Source: Labia minor (lineage: Eukaryota > Arthropoda > Insecta > Dermaptera > Spongiphoridae). Taken from it: a DNA stretch of 64,000 nt. Where the stretch lies: the NCBI GenBank assembly GCA_963082975.1, contig OY720344.1, positions 27,129,172-27,193,171 of the forward strand, written 5' to 3'. The notes beneath the pieces were generated by a model. It was not told where the DNA came from, ran no database searches, and saw only the letters and a list, made by a program, of their open reading frames with translations. Position 1 is the first letter of the stretch. Each line of letters opens with the position of its first letter. The position numbers and the translations under genes are program-made. Of the stretch, positions 1 to 10,767 are shown piece by piece.

Positions 1-155
1 GAGATGCATAGAAGTCATTTCCGCCATTTCCCGGTGACCTCATCTTTCTTTGTGTGTGTGGCCCATAAATACTACAAAGAATCATATTCTCAGATACTTT
101 AAATCTACTCTCGCCTCGTAGGGTCAAACCATGTCTCACACCCAAATAATACAAT
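1..155 (-). pseudogene. Non-LTR retrotransposon reverse transcriptase relic (C-terminal part), cut by window edge
   Basis: The reverse strand, read with substitutions, gives a segment like the post-catalytic part of RTE/jockey-like non-LTR reverse transcriptases: an LYYLGV then RFKVSEN then ILCSIYG pattern. The LINE copy at 9026-9455 gives VLYGREAW, RFRVFENR and a similar continuation. Similarity covers about 150 bp, no complete frame remains and the rest lies outside the window. It would have acted as part of the target-primed reverse transcription enzyme. This is a dead fragment of the same family as 1249-1614, 9026-9455, 10495-10673 and 25581-26215. Confidence 0.6.
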
Positions 156-1248
156 CTGGAAAATAATTGTTTAATATATTTTAATTTTGATCCCCTTAGA
201 TAATAATTTTGACCAGATAAGCCCCTATACTGCATGATAACAGGCATAAATAAAATTAGTACCGCTGCTAAATCAATATGGAAAATTCCGAAAAAGAATT
301 GATCAACTTTGAAAGAAGAGATTCCGAATATAAATAATTGACCACAGAACAAAGTCATGGTATCTTAGAAAAATTATTACAAGACATGAAAGAAAACATG
401 TTAGAACACGGTGCAATCAATGACGTTGCTAGTGTATTAAATTAAATTAAATTAATTCAATTAGGGAGTTTTTGAACAAAATTATTCTTATTTAAGTAAT
501 TATAGTTTTATTTTAGTTTTATTGTTTTTTTTTGCAAATGTATACTATATTTCCAGACGGAGGGCGTATAATAAAAAAAAAATTGAAAGCTCTATACAAA
601 TTGCTTTAATTTAAAATAATTCATTATTGATAATTTCCTATTTTAGAAATAACGTATATATTAAAGATGTTCTTTTTTCTATCCATTTACAATAGTTCTA
701 TTATCCTCGTAATTTAAAAAGAAGTAATTCCATATAATTTTTCCATTTAATGAATTTTTAAAAGTAATGGAATTTCCACTTTTAATTTATTCGATTCGTA
801 AGTAAATAAATAAAAAAGTAATGATGACAAATAGGGAAAAGCGCTGAACTTCATTATTCATTGGCCCGTAAAGAGATTTGAACCGATTGGAGAGAAGAAA
901 AGTAAATTCCAGGCTGGAAACCACAGACGTGTTCCCCCAATGCCTCTACACCTATATTTAAATCGCGACTCTTTTCAAAAGCCTCGAATGGAACTCGATC
1001 GGGTGATCGATATGCAAGTCAAAAGAACGATACAAAATGCGAATTCGGGAAGTACTTTGTTCCGATTCTCCTGGGCTCGATGGATGAGCCGAAGCGGGGT
1101 GTGACACCCGTCCTTAAAAGGGAATCGGATGGGCGTGAAAACGTAAGACGTCACTCGACGCCCGAGTGAAGGCCCTAAAGAAACTTGAAAATTGGTGGTG
1201 GTTTCCTTTTCTCTTTCCCTTTCCACATTTGCCACCACCATTTTTCAG
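156..1248. other. AT-rich DNA, then a GC-richer unique block (about 840-1240)
   Basis: The first part is AT-rich with a short broken frame (278-445, listed separately). From about 840 to 1240 base composition rises to near-balanced. Reading frames exist on both strands there, but none has a recognisable domain or an ATG in good context. The block stops abruptly at 1248/1249 where the palindrome arm begins. Confidence 0.5.
278..445 (+). pseudogene. Small broken frame, gag-like or unknown
   Basis: An ATG at 278 opens a 19-codon frame (MENSEKELINFERR...), meets one TAA at 335-337 and stays open to TAA at 443. The 55 codons are acidic and helical in composition, with LLQDMKENM in the second half. 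Codon-like composition on both sides of a single stop suggests a decayed coding exon or the N-terminus of a retroelement Gag. I do not recognise the family, and a chance frame is possible. Confidence 0.25.
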
Positions 1249-1614
1249 TGAGAGTAGATTCAGAGTATTTGAGAATAGGATTCTTCCCTGCATTTATTGG
1301 CCAAAGAAAGATGAGGTCACCGGGGAATGGCGGAGACTGCATAACGAGAAATTGCATGACCTCTCTGCATCTTCAGAAATAGTTAGGGTATAAAAGGGAA
1401 AAAGATGCGATAGCCAGAGCACGTGGCTAGAATGGGAGAGGAAAAAGATATTAGTGGGGAGAGACCGATTGGAAAACGTCCGCTTGGAAGACCAAGGACG
1501 CGTAGGAAGGGACGTAAGAGAGATGGGAGGTGGGCTCAGGATAGGGACACTTGGAGAAATGTAGTTGTTGCGGCCAAGAACTTTCGAGTATCGTTGAGCC
1601 ACATAGATAGATAG
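1249..1614 (+). pseudogene. Non-LTR retrotransposon 3' end (RT C-terminus) with GATA-type tail
   Basis: The plus strand encodes the C-terminal tail of an RTE/jockey-like reverse transcriptase: RFRVFENRI, KKDEVTGEWRRLHNEKL, then after a stop and frameshift MARMGEEK, GKRPLGRPRTR and DTWRNVVVAAKNF. It ends in a (GATA)n run at about 1603-1620, the simple-repeat tail expected at the 3' end of such LINEs. The catalytic RT core and the endonuclease are absent. The fragment starts exactly at the palindrome boundary, whereas its mirror copy (9026-9455) continues further into RT sequence, so this copy was truncated by the inversion breakpoint. Confidence 0.75.
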
Positions 1615-1853
1615 ATAGATATAACATATACATTAATAATAATAAATATAATTAATTTACTGATTAAATTAAAATATATTTTAAATAAGAACACAAAAAG
1701 GAATTAATGCTTTATGTAATATACTGATTGAAACAAAATGGATGAAAACCTTTTACTACTTTCAACCACCAAATACTATGTACCACTCGGGGGTACAGGG
1801 GGCGGAGCCCCCGTTTAGGTGTGAAGAGCGCCGAAGGCGCTCTGAGCAGCTAG
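1615..1853 (+). mobile_element. Helitron 3' terminal segment
   Basis: The segment ends in a GC-rich hairpin (GAGCGCC-GAA-GGCGCTC, 1826-1842), seven bases, then CTAG at 1850-1853 followed by T. That is the canonical Helitron right end (hairpin, CTRR, insertion before T). A second GC hairpin (GGGGGCGGAGCCCCC) lies just upstream. The same right end recurs at 4758 and 40695. Here it directly follows LINE 3' sequence, as in the 4403-4758 copy. I could not find this copy's 5' TC end, so its left limit is unknown. Confidence 0.7.
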
Positions 1854-4039
1854 TATTTAAATAAAAAAATAATATATAATTGTCTGTGTATAAATAGAAA
1901 TTCAATATACTTACAAGTGATAATTGAAAAATTACAAATAAAACACTTAAAATATTACATAAATGTATATTTAGCAATATATAATGGTATAACATTTAAG
2001 AATTACGAATTTTTCTATTTCTTATATTCAAATTTAAATTCAGCAGAGATATTCTATTTAACTGAAATATTTTATAAATTAACTGATCAGATGTTTTTTG
2101 TGTGTAATTATAAAAAGATAACATGAAAATATATATATTAGTTCAATAGCTCTTGCTTGAAATCAAAATAAGAAAAACAAGTAAATATATTGGGAGTTGT
2201 CTCGAGATATATACAATAGAATATAGAATACGAGTAATATATAATATATATAATATATATAACTGTTTAGCTAATAGAAGCTTCCGAACTTATTCCAAAT
2301 TTATAATTAATTCATTCTAATAAAATATCTGCCTTTATAATCAGTTGTATTTTTTTTAATGCAGATAAAAATACTTTGAAACTGTCGTTGATCAATTTAT
2401 CACATATAAATTTTTCGTTATTATAACTTTTAATGAAATAATAATATTTAGATATATTTCAAAGACACATAATAAAATTCTTGTTTAATAAATGAAAGTA
2501 TTAAAAACTGACCTTTTCTATTATCTATAATTAAAAGAGAAAGTTAAAATGATTTTTATTTAAATTTCTATTGATTTTTGATTTTGATAATCATGTAGAA
2601 TTCTCAGAAAATAATTGATATTGAAAGAATAAATATTTATCAGAATTTATCATTTTTTTTAGATAAATTAAACAGTAAATTACAAGATAAAAGAAAAAAT
2701 GAAAATAAATTAGCCCTACCGTTTGGGCGTCTCTAGAATAAATGTCACTTCAAATTGAAAATAAAAAAATTATATTTACTTAAATTAATAATAATATCCA
2801 AATATATATTAAAAAAATCAACTCATATTGAATAGAAAATATTAAAAAATAGAATAATAATAATAAATAGAAATATATATATAGGGCACGATATATAATA
2901 TATCCTATTATATTAAATGACATGAGAAAGATGAAATAGAAGAGAGATTAATTAGAAGAAAAGAAGATATATACATTTTCAAATTTTAATAAAATGTGTA
3001 AATAATTTTAAATTAAATTTTGAGTAATGGGCAGAGATATATCACGTTAAATATATATATAAATATTAATAAATAAAATATCCTTCATAATATGAATATG
3101 AAATAAATAACAAATATGATATTTTCTATTAAAATAATTATTAAAAAAAATAAGTAAATCATTTGATACTTTATTACAATGATGGTAGAGGTGATGTTAA
3201 TTGATCGCTTTATATTGGTGAATTATGATAATTTCAATAGAAAATTCACTTACGCTTTTGATATAGTGGAGAGAGAGAAGGAGCGTCATCGCCGCCCGCC
3301 TGGTTTTAGTTGGCATGTACACTCACACAACGAAATCGACTGACTGACTGACTGACTGAGTGAGCCTTCAGACTAGGAGCCCCTGGCATTTAGGCAACCT
3401 GCAATACAAGCCACTCAATTTAAACTGGAAATATTTAAATAGTATACTCTATTATTAATTATTAATCGTATTAATTCTGCATCTAATATTTCCATAAAAA
3501 TTTTTAATAAGCATGCAAAAATTTTAAGATAAATTTTAATATTTGAATTTTCTAATATAAGAAACGAAAGGTTATCAATTTTAATGGAATATAGAAACAA
3601 AATAAACAAATAAAAATTTTAAAAGAAACTATTGGAAAATAAAATATGAATTATAGTTTAATATCAAGATAATATCAAGATGATAGATATATCATATATA
3701 TTAGGTTTTTTTGGAATATTGTTTTGATATTTTCATAAATGGGTTTAAATAGAATTAATAAAAATAGAACAGTAAAGAGCTATCAAAAGATGATTTAATA
3801 CGAAATAAAAAAAGAAAATTTAAACAAAATTTATACAAAATTGATTAAGGAACCAGTCTATGCCAGTAGGTATAGATGATTATTAAGAATAAGTAAATTT
3901 GAAAATATACTTTATTTAATAAGTTAATTAGTGTTTCATATTTTCTCTCTTTAAATGACAGTGGGGTAAAAAAGATCATCCAACCCCTTTTGTATTGAAT
4001 GAGGTGTGTGATTCTATCTATCTCCGATCATAAGATTTA
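1854..4039. other. AT-rich arm interior without genes
   Basis: Very AT-rich DNA with short frames (for example 3415-3609 minus) that have no recognisable domain and are repeated in mirror image in the other arm. Apart from the GC-rich core at 3265-3415 I see no gene or defined repeat. Confidence 0.6.
3265..3415 (-). repeat. GC-rich dispersed core, arm copy 1
   Basis: A GC-rich island of about 150 bp in AT-rich surroundings. It contains five tandem copies of a 4-bp GACT unit near 3339-3358 and, on the minus strand, a stretch including TTGCCTAAATGCCAGGGGCT. The same stretch and a similar order of following blocks (CAGTC repeats, GTGTGAGTG) recur at 62555-62690. It is therefore a dispersed element, of unknown type. 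Confidence 0.55.
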
Positions 4040-4402
4040 AAGTTTTTTACAAAATTTTTACTGATAACATTTTGTTGAAATAAGAAGACTTTTTGGATTA
4101 ATACTATATTTTTGTGAGTTTAGCAAATTTATGAAATGTATTTGTTTTCAACTGCTTTTAGCTTCAATGGTCCTTTTGCGAATGAGCTGCATTTGTCAAA
4201 AGTTGATAGAAAACTACGAATTTTGAATAATGCCCGTATACAAAATTTCATTATTCTAGCTCAAACCGTTTTGCGTAATCTTGTCTGCACACACAGAGAG
4301 AGACATTTTTCTCAACCTTAGTGAAAATGTCTCAGGGACCTTCAAAATGTATAAAAACATCAAAATCTCGCCATCGAAAATTTTCGTGATCACAATCTCT
4401 CA
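4040..4402 (+). repeat. Repeat B (Helentron-like), truncated
   Basis: Similar in order and sequence to 18500-18850: a ctgataGAAAACTACGAATTTT-like block, CAAACCGTTTT, a CA-rich run, ACATTTTTCTCAACCTTAGT and ATCAAAATCTC up to GTGATCACAATCTCTC. The terminal hairpin present in the 18.8-kb copy is missing because the Helitron at 4403 begins at this point. Short frames over it (4136-4321, 4281-4565) are repeats, not genes. Confidence 0.6.
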
Positions 4403-4758
4403 TCTATATATAAAAAAAAGTTTTTGTCTGCACATTGCTCAGAATTTAAAAATTTTTGCATATCTTCGCGTTCCAAAAGTGACTTTAGAATTTGGAATTT
4501 GGAGAAATGTAGTTGTTGCGGCCAAGAACTTTCGAGTATCGTTGAGCCACATAAATATACAATAATAATATATATAATTAAATTACTGATTAAATTAAAA
4601 TTGTGTTCTTATTTAAAATATAAGAACACAAAAATAAATGAATGTTTTATGTAATATACTGATTGAAACAAAATGGATGAAAACCTTTTACTACTTTTAA
4701 CCAAAATACTATGTACCACTCGGGGGTACAGGGGGCCGAAGGCGCTGTGAGCAACTAG
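4403..4758 (+). mobile_element. Non-autonomous Helitron (356 bp) carrying a LINE 3' fragment
   Basis: Begins with TCTATATATAAAA preceded by A and ends with a GC-rich degenerate hairpin and CTAG followed by T, fitting A|TC...CTAG|T insertion. Its middle (about 4499-4552) is the 3' end of the LINE at 1249-1614 (GGAGAAATGTAGTTGTTGCG). The distal part (about 4560-4758) matches 1620-1853. No Rep/helicase frame exists, so it would depend on enzymes from a full-length Helitron. Confidence 0.65.
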
Positions 4759-5309
4759 TGTAGATATATGTCTGATACAATAAATCTATATACAATAGGT
4801 ATATTGTATAACAACTTTTTTTTTTTAAGTTTTTTTATTTAATCCGCTTCGATCATAGATTTTGATATTCTTTGATATTTATTATTATCTGTTAATTAAT
4901 AACCTTAATTAATAATTAAAATGTTTTTGTCTAAAAATGAGATCAATTCAATCAACAAATCGATTTTTCATTTCATAAATTCCCAAAATACCATAATTTC
5001 ATAAAAATCCTTTGAACCGATTCTTGGAATAGAAAGTTAACTATCCCTATTTATACTATTTTTGGTAGGGTAAGAATAAATAGATAAATATTTAAATAAT
5101 TAAAATTTCCTTCAATAATCTTTTTGGAAATTTAATCTTTCTTATATTATTTGAAAATTATCATATTTATAAATATTAGTTCAATAGGCCCTAGGCATTC
5201 TTTTTGAATAAGTAAGTATAAAGTGATACATTTTCTCATAAAAGTAGCTTAAGTTATTCCCTTTTGATGTTCTAATAATCCTTGGTTGTATTTTTCTTTT
5301 TCTTTTTTC
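4759..5309. other. AT-rich innermost part of left arm
   Basis: AT-rich sequence up to the spacer. No frame, repeat family or signal was recognised besides the inverted symmetry. Confidence 0.6.
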
Positions 5310-5330
5310 AGAAACAAAAAAAAAAAAAAG
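5310..5330. other. 21-nt spacer of the palindrome
   Basis: The only unpaired bases between the arms: A-G-A-A-A-C, then an A-run, ending in G. The arms immediately beside it are pyrimidine-rich (left) and purine-rich (right), so a single strand could fold from here outward for over 4 kb. Confidence 0.9.
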
Positions 5331-5881
5331 GAAAAAAGAAAAAGAAAAATACAACCAAGGATTATTAGAACATCAAAAGGGAATAACTTAAGCTACTTTT
5401 ATGAGAAAATGTATCACTTTATACTTACTTATTCAAAAAGAATGCCTAGGGCCTATTGAACTAATATTTATAAATATGATAATTTTCAAATAATATAAGA
5501 AAGATTAAATTTCCAAAAAGATTATTGAAGGAAATTTTAATTATTTAAATATTTATCTATTTATTCTTACCCTACCAAAAATAGTATAAATAGGGATAGT
5601 TAACTTTCTATTCCAAGAATCGGTTCAAAGGATTTTTATGAAATTATGGTATTTTGGGAATTTATGAAATGAAAAATCGATTTGTTGATTGAATTGATCT
5701 CATTTTTAGACAAAAACATTTTAATTATTAATTAAGGTTATTAATTAACAGATAATAATAAATATCAAAGAATATCAAAATCTATGATCGAAGCGGATTA
5801 AATAAAAAAACTTAAAAAAAAAAAGTTGTTATACAATATACCTATTGTATATAGATTTATTGTATCAGACATATATCTACA
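5331..5881. other. AT-rich innermost part of right arm
   Basis: Mirror of 4759-5309; no gene or repeat family seen. Confidence 0.6.
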
Positions 5882-6237
5882 CTAGTTGCTCACAGCGCCT
5901 TCGGCCCCCTGTACCCCCGAGTGGTACATAGTATTTTGGTTAAAAGTAGTAAAAGGTTTTCATCCATTTTGTTTCAATCAGTATATTACATAAAACATTC
6001 ATTTATTTTTGTGTTCTTATATTTTAAATAAGAACACAATTTTAATTTAATCAGTAATTTAATTATATATATTATTATTGTATATTTATGTGGCTCAACG
6101 ATACTCGAAAGTTCTTGGCCGCAACAACTACATTTCTCCAAATTCCAAATTCTAAAGTCACTTTTGGAACGCGAAGATATGCAAAAATTTTTAAATTCTG
6201 AGCAATGTGCAGACAAAAACTTTTTTTTATATATAGA
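5882..6237 (-). mobile_element. Non-autonomous Helitron, mirror copy
   Basis: Reverse-complement copy of 4403-4758 with the same TC start (at 6237), LINE 3' insert and CTAG end (at 5882). It exists because of the palindrome and is not an independent insertion. Confidence 0.65.
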
Positions 6238-6600
6238 TGAGAGATTGTGATCACGAAAATTTTCGATGGCGAGATTTTGATGTTTTTATACATTTTGAAG
6301 GTCCCTGAGACATTTTCACTAAGGTTGAGAAAAATGTCTCTCTCTGTGTGTGCAGACAAGATTACGCAAAACGGTTTGAGCTAGAATAATGAAATTTTGT
6401 ATACGGGCATTATTCAAAATTCGTAGTTTTCTATCAACTTTTGACAAATGCAGCTCATTCGCAAAAGGACCATTGAAGCTAAAAGCAGTTGAAAACAAAT
6501 ACATTTCATAAATTTGCTAAACTCACAAAAATATAGTATTAATCCAAAAAGTCTTCTTATTTCAACAAAATGTTATCAGTAAAAATTTTGTAAAAAACTT
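6238..6600 (-). repeat. Repeat B, mirror copy
   Basis: Mirror of 4040-4402; same truncation at the Helitron boundary. Confidence 0.6.
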
Positions 6601-8786
6601 TAAATCTTATGATCGGAGATAGATAGAATCACACACCTCATTCAATACAAAAGGGGTTGGATGATCTTTTTTACCCCACTGTCATTTAAAGAGAGAAAAT
6701 ATGAAACACTAATTAACTTATTAAATAAAGTATATTTTCAAATTTACTTATTCTTAATAATCATCTATACCTACTGGCATAGACTGGTTCCTTAATCAAT
6801 TTTGTATAAATTTTGTTTAAATTTTCTTTTTTTATTTCGTATTAAATCATCTTTTGATAGCTCTTTACTGTTCTATTTTTATTAATTCTATTTAAACCCA
6901 TTTATGAAAATATCAAAACAATATTCCAAAAAAACCTAATATATATGATATATCTATCATCTTGATATTATCTTGATATTAAACTATAATTCATATTTTA
7001 TTTTCCAATAGTTTCTTTTAAAATTTTTATTTGTTTATTTTGTTTCTATATTCCATTAAAATTGATAACCTTTCGTTTCTTATATTAGAAAATTCAAATA
7101 TTAAAATTTATCTTAAAATTTTTGCATGCTTATTAAAAATTTTTATGGAAATATTAGATGCAGAATTAATACGATTAATAATTAATAATAGAGTATACTA
7201 TTTAAATATTTCCAGTTTAAATTGAGTGGCTTGTATTGCAGGTTGCCTAAATGCCAGGGGCTCCTAGTCTGAAGGCTCACTCAGTCAGTCAGTCAGTCAG
7301 TCGATTTCGTTGTGTGAGTGTACATGCCAACTAAAACCAGGCGGGCGGCGATGACGCTCCTTCTCTCTCTCCACTATATCAAAAGCGTAAGTGAATTTTC
7401 TATTGAAATTATCATAATTCACCAATATAAAGCGATCAATTAACATCACCTCTACCATCATTGTAATAAAGTATCAAATGATTTACTTATTTTTTTTAAT
7501 AATTATTTTAATAGAAAATATCATATTTGTTATTTATTTCATATTCATATTATGAAGGATATTTTATTTATTAATATTTATATATATATTTAACGTGATA
7601 TATCTCTGCCCATTACTCAAAATTTAATTTAAAATTATTTACACATTTTATTAAAATTTGAAAATGTATATATCTTCTTTTCTTCTAATTAATCTCTCTT
7701 CTATTTCATCTTTCTCATGTCATTTAATATAATAGGATATATTATATATCGTGCCCTATATATATATTTCTATTTATTATTATTATTCTATTTTTTAATA
7801 TTTTCTATTCAATATGAGTTGATTTTTTTAATATATATTTGGATATTATTATTAATTTAAGTAAATATAATTTTTTTATTTTCAATTTGAAGTGACATTT
7901 ATTCTAGAGACGCCCAAACGGTAGGGCTAATTTATTTTCATTTTTTCTTTTATCTTGTAATTTACTGTTTAATTTATCTAAAAAAAATGATAAATTCTGA
8001 TAAATATTTATTCTTTCAATATCAATTATTTTCTGAGAATTCTACATGATTATCAAAATCAAAAATCAATAGAAATTTAAATAAAAATCATTTTAACTTT
8101 CTCTTTTAATTATAGATAATAGAAAAGGTCAGTTTTTAATACTTTCATTTATTAAACAAGAATTTTATTATGTGTCTTTGAAATATATCTAAATATTATT
8201 ATTTCATTAAAAGTTATAATAACGAAAAATTTATATGTGATAAATTGATCAACGACAGTTTCAAAGTATTTTTATCTGCATTAAAAAAAATACAACTGAT
8301 TATAAAGGCAGATATTTTATTAGAATGAATTAATTATAAATTTGGAATAAGTTCGGAAGCTTCTATTAGCTAAACAGTTATATATATTATATATATTATA
8401 TATTACTCGTATTCTATATTCTATTGTATATATCTCGAGACAACTCCCAATATATTTACTTGTTTTTCTTATTTTGATTTCAAGCAAGAGCTATTGAACT
8501 AATATATATATTTTCATGTTATCTTTTTATAATTACACACAAAAAACATCTGATCAGTTAATTTATAAAATATTTCAGTTAAATAGAATATCTCTGCTGA
8601 ATTTAAATTTGAATATAAGAAATAGAAAAATTCGTAATTCTTAAATGTTATACCATTATATATTGCTAAATATACATTTATGTAATATTTTAAGTGTTTT
8701 ATTTGTAATTTTTCAATTATCACTTGTAAGTATATTGAATTTCTATTTATACACAGACAATTATATATTATTTTTTTATTTAAATA
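6601..8786. other. AT-rich arm interior without genes, mirror
   Basis: Mirror of 1854-4039. Short frames such as 7031-7225 plus duplicate those of the left arm and show no domain. Confidence 0.6.
7225..7375 (+). repeat. GC-rich dispersed core, arm copy 2
   Basis: Mirror of 3265-3415, in the same orientation as the copy at 62555-62690: TTGCCTAAATGCCAGGGGCT, then a CAGT tandem, then GTGTGAGTG. Confidence 0.55.
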
Positions 8787-9025
8787 CTAGCTGCTCAGAG
8801 CGCCTTCGGCGCTCTTCACACCTAAACGGGGGCTCCGCCCCCTGTACCCCCGAGTGGTACATAGTATTTGGTGGTTGAAAGTAGTAAAAGGTTTTCATCC
8901 ATTTTGTTTCAATCAGTATATTACATAAAGCATTAATTCCTTTTTGTGTTCTTATTTAAAATATATTTTAATTTAATCAGTAAATTAATTATATTTATTA
9001 TTATTAATGTATATGTTATATCTAT
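8787..9025 (-). mobile_element. Helitron 3' terminal segment, mirror copy
   Basis: Reverse-complement copy of 1615-1853; on the minus strand it ends in the GAGCGCC-GAA-GGCGCTC hairpin and CTAG. Confidence 0.7.
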
Positions 9026-9455
9026 CTATCTATCTATGTGGCTCAACGATACTCGAAAGTTCTTGGCCGCAACAACTACATTTCTCCAAGTGTCCCTATC
9101 CTGAGCCCACCTCCCATCTCTCTTACGTCCCTTCCTACGCGTCCTTGGTCTTCCAAGCGGACGTTTTCCAATCGGTCTCTCCCCACTAATATCTTTTTCC
9201 TCTCCCATTCTAGCCACGTGCTCTGGCTATCGCATCTTTTTCCCTTTTATACCCTAACTATTTCTGAAGATGCAGAGAGGTCATGCAATTTCTCGTTATG
9301 CAGTCTCCGCCATTCCCCGGTGACCTCATCTTTCTTTGGCCAATAAATGCAGGGAAGAATCCTATTCTCAAATACTCTGAATCTACTCTCATCTCCCAGG
9401 GTCATAGACCATGCCTCCCTCCCATATAATACATCCGATTCTGGACGAGTCCATA
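9026..9455 (-). pseudogene. Non-LTR retrotransposon RT C-terminus and 3' end
   Basis: On the minus strand, starting near 9455, the sequence encodes VLYGREAWSMTL, RFRVFENRILPCIYW, DEVTGEWRRLHNEKL, then shifted frames with GKRPLGRPRTR and DTWRNVVVAAKNF, ending in a (GATA)n tail. These are features of the region after the catalytic motifs in RTE/jockey-like LINEs. The relic crosses the palindrome boundary at 9391 without a break. Frameshifts and the missing RT core make it non-functional. Confidence 0.75.
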
Positions 9456-10494
9456 TTTTAAGGATTTTATATCAATAATTAATTTCTTTTTTTTGAATGT
9501 ATGTATATTGAAATGAACAAACAAGCTATATAGGATATAAAAGATTAGAATACTGTGATTGTGGTGTCTAAGATCTTTAGTAGCACTATAAAGATGATAG
9601 ATAGTGAATGATATATTCACATTTCTTCAGAATATTCAGAGACATAATCGAAAATTTTATTTTATAGTTTTTCTTTCACCATTTTATGAAACGTAAAAAT
9701 TGGTAATACAAATTAAAATCCTAAAAATTATTTACTATATCAAGAGGTTCCGCGCAATACTTTACTTTAATTATATTACAATTAATTTATTTTATTTTCT
9801 AAGTCATTTGAAGTTATAATAAAATAATAATTGTTTTTCCATACGTATAAATTTGATGTTATTCTTTATTATTATTTTATTTTTTTTTTTTTTTTATAAA
9901 TGAAATGATGCTTCCTTAAAGGTTTAATTCCCTCAATAAATATTTGAAATAAAATTTGAAAATAAATATATTTACTTCCTGATTTCTATTCGATTGATTG
10001 ATTTAATAAACTCTATTATAAATATTTTATTAACATTAGAAAGAAAAATTGACTCAAGATAATAATGAAAAGAGTTCTTTGAGAATTTAATGGCTGATTC
10101 AATTTTGCCGATGAGAAAGGTTGATGCTGCCATCAAGCTTAGTAGATGAATTCATGGAGAATGAAAAAAAGTGACAAATGAGACCTCTATTTAAAAGATT
10201 AAATCATTTTATGGAAATTTAAATCCTTCTAACAGATTGATTTATCGGAGAAAGTGAATTAATAGTTAGAATGGATTCTTGAGCAATAGGTTTATAGTTA
10301 AATTATGGATACAGATACAGGTATATCACCCTTTTCTGCTTACTCTGCCGTCTATCTTCTCTCACTTTCAAACCTTTAAGCTTAATTGATATAAATGAGA
10401 CTTTTCAAAGGAAGAGATAAAAAAAAACATTGAAGATTTGTACATTTACTACTAAATCAATTCATAAGTTTATAATCTATTTAAATATCTATCT
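9456..10494. other. AT-rich DNA, no gene seen
   Basis: AT-rich with homopolymer T runs (about 9879-9895). No frame longer than about 70 codons with a recognisable domain. Confidence 0.6.
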
Positions 10495-10673
10495 ATGTAT
10501 CTCTGGGACTCTACGGAACTTGAAAGTTCTTAGCCGCAGCAACCACACCCCTCCAAGAATTCCTATTCTGAGCCACAACGTTCCAGTCCCTATCTTCGCC
10601 CATCTCTCTCACATTCTTTCCCACATTATCCACCCACCGTGTCCTTGGTCTTCCAAGAGGACGTTTCCCACTA
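10495..10673 (-). pseudogene. Non-LTR retrotransposon 3' end fragment
   Basis: Minus-strand translation contains GKRPLGRPRTRWVDNVGK, REMGEDRDWNVVAQNRNSW and VVAAAKNFQVP, the terminal segment of the same RTE/jockey-like RT family as 9026-9455. The 3' side has an ATAGATAG-type tail (10485-10503). Only the last 60 or so codons remain, truncated at the 5' side as usual for LINE copies. It keeps the RW.DNV block that the 1249-1614 copy has lost, so it is a distinct insertion or subfamily. Confidence 0.75.
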
Positions 10674-10767
10674 TTTAAATGCAAATAGATAGTTTTGCAG
10701 GTTTTAGGGGTAAACTTCAAAACACAACAACTGCTGTTATTATGTTATTATGCTATTCACTAAATTA

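Larger units (their letters stand above)
1249..5309. repeat. Left arm (4,061 bp) of giant palindrome
   Basis: Every position x in this arm pairs with 10640-x in 5331-9391. The inner edges (5309/5331), outer edges (1249/9391) and all embedded landmarks fit that single sum, so there are no net indels. An 11-nt T-run also matches exactly in length. No mismatch was seen wherever I compared the arms. At the outer edge the match fails at 1248/9392. Confidence 0.95.
5331..9391. repeat. Right arm (4,061 bp) of giant palindrome
   Basis: Reverse complement of 1249-5309. All short frames here mirror those of the left arm with identical translations. The LINE relic at the outer edge continues past 9391 without interruption, so this arm looks like the original orientation and the left arm the copy. 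Confidence 0.95.

Noticed and set aside
4136..6504. Several frames with identical proteins on both strands around 5320
   Set aside because: They are mirror images produced by the palindrome and lie in repeats; not duplicated genes.
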